Assembly (NCBI RefSeq): GCF_000003815.2
Contig: NC_049990.1
Span: forward strand, 11,148,985-11,212,984
Reading direction: 5' to 3'
DNA: 64,000 nt
Source: Branchiostoma floridae
Lineage: Eukaryota; Chordata; Leptocardii; Amphioxiformes; Branchiostomatidae
Part shown: positions 39,561 to 49,736 of the stretch, one piece after another
Layout of the letters: the number at the start of each line of letters is the position of its first letter
Position numbering within the stretch: the first letter of the stretch is position 1
Made by a program: the position numbers and the translations under genes
Notes under the pieces: model-generated
Told to the model about the DNA's origin: nothing
The model's input: the letters and a program-made list of their open reading frames with translations, nothing else
Database searches by the model: none

Positions 39561-39865
39561 GATAAATGGACAGACAGACACACACGCGCACACACACGCG
39601 CACGCGCGCGCAAAACAATGTCTCCATTTTTGATTGCGATAATAAGCCGATACCTGACGAACATTTTCGAGATCTCTCAAGCTACCAACACATTATCATC
39701 ACAGACAACAGGGAAAGTACGACGACCATCCCAAGCCCATGCCCATACAAAGTCATGTCACTAAAAACAAACGCTTACTTGAGGGAGGTAAAAGTAATTC
39801 ATGAAAAACATTGAAACTGCCTCTAGATATGTGCACGTTTTCATTACCTTGTTCCTGTCGCATTT

Positions 39866-39965
39866 NNNNNNNNNNNNNNNNNNNNNNNNNNNNNNNNNNN
39901 NNNNNNNNNNNNNNNNNNNNNNNNNNNNNNNNNNNNNNNNNNNNNNNNNNNNNNNNNNNNNNNNN
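39866..39965. other. Assembly gap, 100 N
   Basis: Exactly 100 N between F and G, within the duplicated downstream region. Confidence 0.98.
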
Positions 39966-40120
39966 TCAAGAGCATTATGACTTCGTTCGTGGGGTGAGTT
40001 TAGCAAATTTTCTAATATGCACATGTACACACATTTCACATCAATGTACCGTAGCAGAATGGAACGTGTCGCTTAAACAAATTAGACCAGGTGGCAAATA
40101 TAGGTAGAGATCTATCATAA
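39966..40120 (+). repeat. Second block duplicated behind F and G
   Basis: Matches 48124-48275, with shared stretches TCAAGAGCAT.ATG.CTTCGTTCGT, TTAGCAAATTTTCTAATA and CGCTTAAACAAATTAGACC. A weaker relative of its end lies near 11980-12040, so it may be a dispersed repeat rather than only flank. Confidence 0.55.
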
Positions 40121-40399
40121 AATAGAACATTGATGTGGAGAAGCAGCGTGTATATCATGGAATTGACAACTAAGAGAAAGAAAAACAAAGCAATCCAAAT
40201 GCATCATATGTTTTTACCCTATCACAGGCCAGTCTCACTTAAAGGGGCATTCCACTCCAGAAGCGAGCATTATAATTCCTCGGACAATAAATGATTATGC
40301 TTGGTCAGGTGATGAATACGTGACATTCATAAATCAGGGGAAACTTTTTTACGATAGAAGAGGCACCGACATGACATACGTAAACACAATATGAATTAA

Positions 40400-41331
40400 C
40401 CCTATCCAGACGGGGGGGGGGGCTAATAGTGCCTGCGGCAACTTTGACGTCATATAGCTCCCAAACGGCTTGTGCTAGAACAATCAAACTTGGTGACTTT
40501 TCCAAGAATATTATTGGCAAAAATTTACTAAAATAAGAGTAAGTTTAAGATTTTTCGTGTTGCCATGGCAACAGGTTTCTGAAAGGCAAACTTTACAAAA
40601 AAAACACTAATTTTGGTTTAAACCATGGGATTTGAAGATTTTTTGCTAGATTAAACTTCTTTTCAGATATTTTTAATATCTTATACATCTTAGTTGAACA
40701 GTTATGATTAAATATTCATAAATTATGCTAATGAGATGACGTAATTGGTCAAAATCCAAGATGGCAGACAATATCATGATGAAAAGTATAACCAGCTTAA
40801 TATATTCACTCGGATTTCATCGCTACTTGGTATTTTCTGACAGAAATCATTCATGTGAACGTTTTTAATCCATTTTCATGGGGTTTATTGTTATATGTTG
40901 AAAAAATTTTCCTCAATTATCTTAAGACATTGAAGGTTGATAATCAAAGATGGCGGATAGCTAAACTACAGATGACGTCATTTCATGACGTCATTTTGAT
41001 GTTGTTGCGTCGGCTTTTGACAACAGAAGTCTTATAACACTTAGATATTGATAAGAAACCTGTATCGGTAACTTTTTGTGTGAAATATTCAGGTATCATG
41101 GGAATTCCCCGTTTTAGCCCCCAAAACATTAATAACGTCATAATTACGTCATATTACGTCATATAAATTTCAGAAATTATTAAACTCGACGAGCATATCA
41201 CCTCCTACAAGTTTGGTGATCGTACGGTACGCCGCTTTGAAAATACGACGGGGGGTCGAATGACCCCCCCCACACACACACACACACACACACAGTCCAG
41301 GGAATGCCAAAAAAGCCCAGTCTGGATAGGG
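40400..41331. mobile_element. piggyBac-type MITE with TTAA target sites
   Basis: Ends are CCCTATCCAGAC and GTCTGGATAGGG, perfect inverted repeats, flanked on both sides by TTAA (40396-40399 and 41332-41335). That target site is typical of piggyBac-class insertion. The 932-bp interior holds G and C runs, several TGACGTCA-like sites and a CA repeat, but no transposase, so it is non-autonomous. It lies between F and G. Confidence 0.85.
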
Positions 41332-41339
41332 TTAATATT

Positions 41340-41590
41340 AAAAATATAAAAAGTGAGAATTGGCATCCACATATATTTATATTTTGACAAGTTTTGAATA
41401 CAAGTAATAGTGCGGATGTTATAAAAAAAGGGGCATGAATTTATGTAGTATATGTGCCACGTGGGAGTAAAGAAATTGTCTACCTTAGGTCCTTGCCTAG
41501 ATACATCCTGCGTTATGATCATACATGCATATGCAAGAGGAAAACATTAAAACAGTAATTGATATTGTAATATTGTGATCAGAACAGAAT
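41340..41590 (+). promoter_or_regulatory. Extra upstream copy of the F/G promoter block
   Basis: Diverged copy of the block directly in front of G (41600-41920), including GTCTACCTTAGGTCCTTGCC and CATATGCAAGAGGAAAACAT at 41528. It starts right beside the piggyBac-type MITE. Confidence 0.55.
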
Positions 41591-41599
41591 ATTTTCTAC

Positions 41600-41920
41600 T
41601 ATGGAAGATGTACCGACATGAAATACGTAAGCACGCACAACTACGACTTTTCCAAGTGAGATTCTACATCCACATATATTTTGACAAGTTTTGAATGCAA
41701 GGGATCGTTCGTACCGATGTTACAAAAAAGGATGTCTTCGGGATACTATGAATTTATGTACATGTACATGTACCTCCTAGGAGAAAAGTAATTGTCTACC
41801 TTAGGTCCTTGCCTAAATTTGCTGCGCTATGTCGACCATACATTCATATGCAAGAGGAAAGCATTGAAAAGGACTCGACATGTAGTAATAGTGTGAACAG
41901 AACTAGAGAACCCGTAAGAA
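41600..41920 (+). promoter_or_regulatory. Proximal promoter block of G
   Basis: Closest copy to the block in front of F, with CATATGCAAGAGGAAAGCAT at 41845 and GAACTAGAGAACCCGTAAGAA ending at the start codon. Confidence 0.5.
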
Positions 41921-44900
41921 ATGACGCGGCTCGTCTTGCTCATCGCTCTTTTAACCGCTTTAAGAAGAGTGTCGTCTGAAATGGGTGTTTGTCCCAATTG
42001 TCGATTCTTTCATACGGCGTGTCCTCCGGGCAGTGATATGGCACCGTTGTTTGGAGACTCATGTGCCGTCTGCGATCCCGTGGAGACATCGCGACACAGG
42101 GATGCCATACCTTCCTGTCAACGTGTTCAAACCTCCCCATCGCTGTGGCTGCGCAACTATAGCCTCGGCCACCTGTCTTCGGCAGACGTGAGCCACTTGA
42201 AACATTTGCGGCTCCTCTACATAGAACCAGGTAAGAGATTCAATTATCATTGGCCATGGTACGGAACCGAATGGAAATTATACAACACTTTTGAATTGTG
42301 TGCATTTGCTTCGTGTTACGTTTGAATAGTTTATGAAAATTGTCAAAATTCCACAGATCGAGATATTGGAAATGTGTGTTATTTATTCTATATGAGAGAG
42401 AAAGTTATTTGTTGAATGTAGATGGTATGGCAAAGAGAGAAGGCTTCTACAAAACCTATTTCCATTCTTCCTATCGCCTGCATGAAATGCAATGTGACTT
42501 TACCACGATTTCATATGTGTAACATGTGTAACTTAGTTAGTTAAAAGTGTACATTGCCATGCATATGATAAGATGTAAATGTGATAGTCATTTGTATAAT
42601 TACCTTTGCCAGAATGGCTAAGGTTATGTTTTAGGCTTGTGAGTCTGTGTGTGTGTCTGTGTGTGTGTGTGTGTTAACAGCATAACTCAAGAAGTCTTGG
42701 ATGAATCCCGATAATATTTGGTAGGTGGGTAGGGTTCGAGAAAACGAAGGTCAAGTTCGATAATGGGCCTTCTGGCGGCTTGCTACGGTACTGCAGCAGA
42801 ATCTCAATTTTTGATATCTCGTGTTCTGGACATGCTGTGGTTATGATTTTTGAGTGGTAGATAGCCCTTGGGGCAGAGAGTAAGTACTATAAGTTTAGAC
42901 CCCCTAGCGGCTTGTTTGGAACTGCAGTCGCCGATTTCCTTTCAAACTTTGGACGAGAATAACTCGAGAACGTGTTGATGGATCGTCACGATTTTTAGTA
43001 TGTAGATAGCCCAAGTACAAATGTACATTATGAAATACAAATTATGCAAATCAGCAACTAATTTGCATAATTAATGAGGAAAGTTTATAAATCCGCTGCA
43101 TTTCATGATAGGACTTTCAAACTTGTCACATATATAGATGAGAAAGAGAGAAAAATCAATCCATATTAATTATGCAAATGACGACCTCATTTGCATAATT
43201 AATGAGAAAATATAAACGTGTTGACGGATCGTCATGATTTTTGGTATGTAGATAGCCAATGGGAAGACTTACATGATGGAATTCAAATTATGCAAATCAA
43301 CAGCTAATTTGCATAATTAATGAGGAAAGTTTGTAAATCCACTGCATTCCTTTATAGGACTTTCAAACTTGTCACATTTGTAGCTGAGAAAGAAAGAAAT
43401 ACTTATATATATTAATTATGCAGATGATGATCTCATTTGCATAATTAATGGCAAAATATGAACATGATGACGGATCGTCATGATTTTTGGTATGTAGATA
43501 TCCTAAGTAACAACTTACACAATGAGATAATAATTATATAAATTAACAATTTGCATAATTAATGCGGAAAGTTGATAAATCCACTGCATTCCGGGATAGG
43601 ACTTTCAAACTTGACACATATGGAACTGAGAAAGATGGCAGAGAGTAAGAGGTGTATGTTTGGGTCCGGTAACATCTTTTCTTGAACTGCAGGAGCCGGT
43701 TTAGTTTCCTACTTTGAAAGAGAATAAGTCAAAAAGGGATGAAAGGATCATCATGATTTTTGGTATGCTGATAGCTTAAGTGATGCTTGATACAATTCAA
43801 TATCATTATGTAAATAGGGATCTAATTTGTATAAGCAATGGCGAAATGTTATGAACCAACTCCGGGCATATAAAATAAAATGTAATGAGTAACACATTTA
43901 TGTCTACAGACATCATTCTACATAACAAACCTGGTTTATTTGGCAAAGGTATGTGTTCGTGGAACTCTAGTTCATTATAAAATGAAAATCTGCCAAAGGA
44001 ACAGACCTTTTTCTCTTCCCTTCTTCAGCTTTGTCAAGATGGTCATGATTCATTATAAAATGAAATTCTGTCAAATGAACAGACTTTTACATGTACAATT
44101 CATTCTATCAGTTTGGTACAGAAGTCCATCATTTAGAATAGATTTACACCCATGTTTGCATAATCAGTCATATTTGCATAATCACTGAGACAAGATACAA
44201 CAAGAAATTTACTAAAAATGAATATTCCATGCAGGTATGAGGTCTCCGAACTCTTGTTATTGACTGTAAAAAAATGATGTTCCAAATGCAAGTAGAAAAA
44301 CCTTTCAATTCAAAGAACATAGTCTTTTATCCCTACTATAATTGAAAAGCGAGAAGATGAACCTCTTTAATTGAAGTGTTAATTTGTGTATGTTAACAAT
44401 ATATGTCTTGCTGTGATTTGCAGCTGTATACGTACTCAACCATATGTGGCAAAAATATGCATGCAACAAAGGTCTTCATTCATTCATACTTCTGTACTGA
44501 TAACAGCTCATTCTGTTTCAGGAGACCTTCAATATCTCGAAAACAACACGTTTGACGGGTTCACGTCTCTGTACAACCTCTCACTGAGCCACAACCGGCT
44601 TACGTACCTAGGGAAGAGGTGGCTTGTTCAAGTCGGCGGACATTTGAGCTTAACTCATAACGAAATAGCCTTCATAGAAGACGAGGCGTTTGGTGCCTAT
44701 GAACTAGATACGGTTGCTCTGCACTTAGCTTGGAACAAACTCGACGTCATCGAGGCAGGCTACTTCAAATATCTTTGGAATATCCGGATCTTGGACCTAA
44801 GCTACAACAAAATCCATACCATAGACAAAGGTAAGTCTAATGTTCATAAACGTTTCTTCACCAAATACTTAACAAGCTTATATAGCTTCTCGTACAAAAT

Positions 44901-46795
44901 TATGCAGCCTGAAGATACATGTATATCTGTAAGAAGGGGGGTCCATTACTTGTTTCCACTATGTCCCATCCACTTCTTTAATGGCCAGGTCAAAAGTGAT
45001 ACATAATTCATATAAATCCTTACAAACCATTAATGTTTTCTCAATATTACTAATGTATGTGTGTCTCTGTCATATCGTATCATCAACATCTATTAGATGC
45101 GTCATTTTACAGTTCAGATATTTCAAGACGTATGACTATATATTATAATAAATGTGGATACATGTGCATCGTAATCACTAACGTATAGCATGGTTGTTGA
45201 TATTTGAATATTCAACTATTTCAGGCAGTTTCAATGACCTGCAAAGCCTTCGAGTTCTACGTCTTGACGGTAACAATCTTAGGGTGGTGAGACGATTTTG
45301 GTTCCCGGCCTCAAAGGGAAGAAGTCTTCTTAGTTCTTTACATTTGTCCCAAAATCAAATTCATTATATAGAAGCAGAGGCCTTTCTACATCTTCCACTA
45401 TTAGAGACTCTTGATCTTTCGGACAATCAGATCACAAGTCTACAGCAAAAGCATGTCAAAATTGACAGTTGGGATAATTTCGACGTCTGGAAGTATATTA
45501 ACTTAGATATGAATAAGAATTCTTTCAGATGCACGTGTTCTCTTCGTTGGTTCATTGAATCATTTTTGAATGCTTTAGATGATGAAAATTCACATATCAA
45601 GCTACTAACGTGTGTCTACCCAGATAGTTTACGTGGCGCAAAGTTGAGTGAACTTTCGAATGCAGTGACAGCATCCATGCAGTGCCCTATTCCGAAGGTT
45701 ATCATAAATACAAAAGATTATAATTATGGTCGGACGTTTCGGTGTGAAATGTATTGGGAAGAAGGACCTCCTCAAATCCAATGGACTCTGCCGAATAATA
45801 CAAACCTTGTCATCTCGAGCGTATCATTTGAAGAAGTACGAAACGTCTACCTTGGAGACTTTAACATTACCACATCTTTCTACATGAATCCAGAAGGCTT
45901 TACATGTTGCAGCTATACATCAATAAATTATTCAAAAGTAGAGAACACTACCGATAACTTCGTGGGAAAAACTGTATCCTCTCTGATAGTCAGTCCAATC
46001 TTACTACAACAATGGCGCGGTGAGCAAGTTTCGTGCACATCGATGTTTACTTCGTCTTCGGGCGATGTGAACATCACAGCTTATCTCAGCGTAACTTCGT
46101 TAAACAGTGATCCTAGTATCATTACCACCGTGTCCTATACTACAGAAACACAGACAAGGACTGGTAAAGGCAACAATCAAATAATCTACTTACTGAGCTC
46201 AGATATGAACAATAACATTTCAATCAACCACTTAGATCTGGTCATAACCACGCTTTTAACATCATCTGTAGTTGCCTTGTCTTTTTTTCTCATCCTTGTG
46301 TTGAAAAAGGGCACATATAAGATTTGGAAAGTGGACAATGTGCAAGATCAGAATCAGAACGTCGACCCTGACCGGTTGTCCCAGCATGCATACGAAACGG
46401 TGGAAGATCAGTACGAAGTCATTCGGGACAGTCAGATTGAAGAAGATGATGTCATCACACCATATGGACAAGCCACCATGGCAGGTGCTTACGGGATGGA
46501 CACACCAATGACGGCCGCAGTTAGTAGACCCCACATAACTAAGCATAGGAGAGTAGATTCGCCTTATCCCAAACGAAAGATAGTACGTACCCAAAGCGTC
46601 GCTGAATCAAGCTACAACTTACAGGCTTCTAGACGAGTCGATGTGACTTTCTTGAAGACTCATGGGGCACAAAAAGGTACATGCCAGGCTTACAACAGGG
46701 CTGAAATACATGAAGCTGAGATAAGCAACGGCCGTGGTAGTCTCATTGTAAGAGATGACGATTTTAGAGAGATTGAGCGCACAACATGGCTTTAG
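41921..46795 (+). CDS. LRR-Ig transmembrane receptor, paralogue G (3 exons, intact)
   Basis: Exons 41921-42230, 44522-44830 and 45225-46795, phase-1 introns, 729 aa. Plan and sequence follow F: signal peptide, CPNC cap, LRRs, LRRCT, Ig-like domain with CEMYW and DNFVGK (both extra Cys absent), membrane span, YETV/YEVI, acidic run, ITPYGQA, AYGM, basic Ser-rich stretch, C-terminal ERTTWL. Compared with F it lacks a short block after the basic stretch and has small in-frame indels in the Ig domain. Intron 1 is 2.3 kb because it carries a 1.35-kb MITE. A possible AATAAA lies at 47146-47151. Like its paralogues it is expected to act at the cell surface; the partner is unknown. Confidence 0.9.
42603..43949. 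mobile_element. TA-flanked MITE with internal octamer palindromes, copy 1
   Basis: Begins CCTTTGCCA and ends TGGCAAAGG, inverted, with TA on both outer sides. The 1347-bp interior has a TG repeat, then about five palindromic blocks of the type ATTATGCAAAT...ATTTGCATAAT alternating with GGAAAGTTTATAAATCC and GGATCGTCATGATTTTTGG stretches. No transposase. It lies in intron 1 of G. The TA target site suggests Tc1/mariner-like mobilisation (inference). Confidence 0.85.
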
Positions 46796-46921
46796 AGGTC
46801 GGGGCCAGTTAGTATAAAAAAGATAAGGCAATTCAAAATATGACATTTGGTCCAAAGTGAAAAAAAAGAAAAACATTCCTGCATTTTCTGGGCGGCAGAA
46901 CTTGTCTGGAATGGCATTCAA

Positions 46922-48365
46922 TGTATACTAAACTTAGATTACATCTTTTATTGAAAGGATGATGATATTTCATCAATATTTAAAGTTTAACTACCTGCTG
47001 TATTGACCAGGTATGTCTTTTTTCGTGTTACTTGGTTTTAATCGTATACTTTAAGAGTGATTAAGATTAGAAGACTGAATTTGCAATGTATGAAATCGTA
47101 GACTTGGTATTATAATATCTCGTAAAGCAGGAAAAAGGATTTGGGAATAAAAGAGTACGGATGTAAACAGCCGCAGTAAGCTTAAAATTCACTTTAGATA
47201 TTGTCGGGACTGCAAGTGTATTTAGAGGAATCTTATCAACTGTTGAAATGGTGATATTGCTATACTCGACAGAATTAATTTCTTTAAAGTATTCATACTC
47301 TAGATCTAGCTCTGGTCATTGACTGTCATGTTTCATTTGGGGTCTACTTAGCTTCCTCTCTTTCCTTGATATTCAAAAATTGTGAAACTTATACTGTGAC
47401 TTAATGAATATATGCTTCGGTGTTCACTGTGTGCTTGTTTTTGTTCCCATCAGCCGTGTATTCCTAGTGGGTAGAGACATCCCGGATGATAGGCAGTGTA
47501 AATGATCGTACGTCAAATAAGTTACAAAATCTACAACGAAGAGACTCTGCATGGCCTGTGCATACAAGGACTTTATTTGGAAATTAGCACACATTTCATC
47601 GAGAACACGAAACATCAAGACCATACTAAGAATATTAGATATAAAAACAGTTCAGTTCTAAATCCCTTGTTGACCAAGACGAGATAGCAGGCCCAAAACA
47701 AAAGATACAGAAACAGACGTCGTTTTGCTGCAGTACCAAGGTCGTGCACCAAGGGTCTAAAACACCACCGCAGCTTCAGTGAAATACCCCCTTTATTCGG
47801 CGTTTGTGGGTTATGACACTCATATATTTTCACGCCAGTCGCAATGTCTCTAGTGTCTTCGGAAAGAATGCATGTGCTACGGGCTACGGGGTACATGCGG
47901 GGTTATATGATTTTATGCAATTGCGGAGAAACAAATTCAGTCCGAAACCAAAGTTCTTAGCTGTCACAAGAAAACAAAAATATTTCCTAGAAAAGTTACA
48001 AACCTTTAAGGTGCGCTCTCCAATAGTCTCTTGTCCTTGCACGGCAATTACTACATATTTCTCACTATAACAATTGGCCAACAACAGCACCTCTGTACCA
48101 GTGTATATATCCTGAACACTTGGTATTCAAGAGCATCATGGCTTCGTTCGTGAGTTTAGCAAATTTTCTAATATACACATGTACACACTTCTCATTTTCC
48201 ATCAATGTACCGTGGCAGAGTTTATGGACCGTGTCGCTTAAACAAATTAGACCAGGTGGCAGATAATAGGCACAGATTCATCTTGAAAATTAAATATTGC
48301 TGTACAAAAGCAGCGTGTATATCATAGAATCGACAACCGAAGAAACCAAGTATGTTTTACTCTTG
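46922..48365. other. Downstream of G, no gene seen
   Basis: Contains a possible poly(A) signal (47146-47151) and the blocks shared with the F downstream region (47640-47810 and 48124-48275). No coding exon is recognised. Confidence 0.5.
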
Positions 48366-48762
48366 GGCCACGTTGATTTAATTATATGGATGACATCCAC
48401 GTGCTTCAATTTTCGGCCATTTCAACAAACAAAAAATGAGTTTACAACCATACTCTCGTGCCATGCATCTGTGTAATGAGCAAATATATGCTATAGATTG
48501 CAAAAGATATATCACAAAACAGAAACTCATCAATAGGGTGCCAGACTCAATTCCAAGATCACAGAAGAAGATGTGAAAGAACAAAATGAAGAATCTGTTT
48601 TTGGCATAACATATCCCGTGTGTTTAGTCATTTATTCAATCTTCCTGACCATGTAGATTTCATAATAAGGGCAACTTTTTTCGGCTATTTTTCTCATTCG
48701 CTCGCTCGCATTTTTTGGGGGTTCCTAGAAGATGCCATCCATATAATCAAATCAACATGGCC
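48366..48762. mobile_element. MITE with about 32-bp terminal inverted repeats
   Basis: Starts GGCCACGTTGATTTAATTAT and ends with the near-complement (ATAATCAAATCAACATGGCC at 48743-48762); arms extend through ATGGATG..ATC. The interior has no open frame. A degenerate relative of its right half lies at about 48990-49130. Confidence 0.75.
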
Positions 48763-49736
48763 TTTATACTCCGGCTAGACTGAATTGATCATACGTGTGA
48801 CATTCGCGCGCACTTCAATGTTTCAAAAATATTTCATCCAATCTTTACAACGTAATAGAGAATTGTGAAATCAGCAAAATACAAGCAATGAATTGGCAAT
48901 ATAATATACGAAAGTCGATACTAATGAGAGAAGCCCACTAAAGTCAAAGTGGAACGGATACGATGAGCAAAAATAAATAATCTACAGCATGGTATACCAT
49001 GTTCTGTGTTTTTAGTCATATGTGCAAGCTTCCAGACCACTTAGATTCCATAATGAAGGCAGCTTTTTTCTTGGCATGTTTTCGTCAGTTTTTGTGTGCA
49101 CACAAAGTGGATGCCATCCATGTCAACAAATCAGTATGTTCTCCGCCACACAAAATGATAACTTTCAATGTCCCCCATCTTTTAAAAATTTCCAGACAAG
49201 TGAAGACTTTATCTGTGGTGCCAGTTCTACACGTACACGTTTATATGTGTATGCCTGATAACGTGATGCTACAAGCCATGCAAGGACGTTATGCACAGAC
49301 GCCCTTGGGCCATGTATATACTGTTTGCATCTATGTAATTGTGTCAGAAAAATTGTCTACCCTGCACGTGTTTAAGAAATCATAGGGTTTCAGTTGCATA
49401 AAAGTATACGTTGTTGTGACAGAAAGAATGCTAGCACTGGCCTACAGATATTTATGGATAGAAAGTATCAAAAACGACATTTTCATTAATTATCAGCCAC
49501 TCTTTTATACAAAATTTTCCTCAAAAGCACTTCTCGAATAGAATTTCTAAAGCTTTAAAGATGCCCAAACCTACCACGAAATAATGTATGTTTTTATCCT
49601 TTCCAAATGTCTGCAAAGTACGCAGATGTAATACGGTATAAGTCATGACTTAGACAAGGCTTCCTGCATATGCGTGTGTATAACCGGTAAGCTGACGAAC
49701 TCTGACACGATTGAGGTCATTGAACCACAGTTGCCT

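Noticed and set aside
42635-42680. TG repeat and regularly spaced blocks, considered as a CRISPR-like array
   Set aside because: Eukaryotic context, matching inverted ends and TA target sites; it is a MITE with internal repeats.
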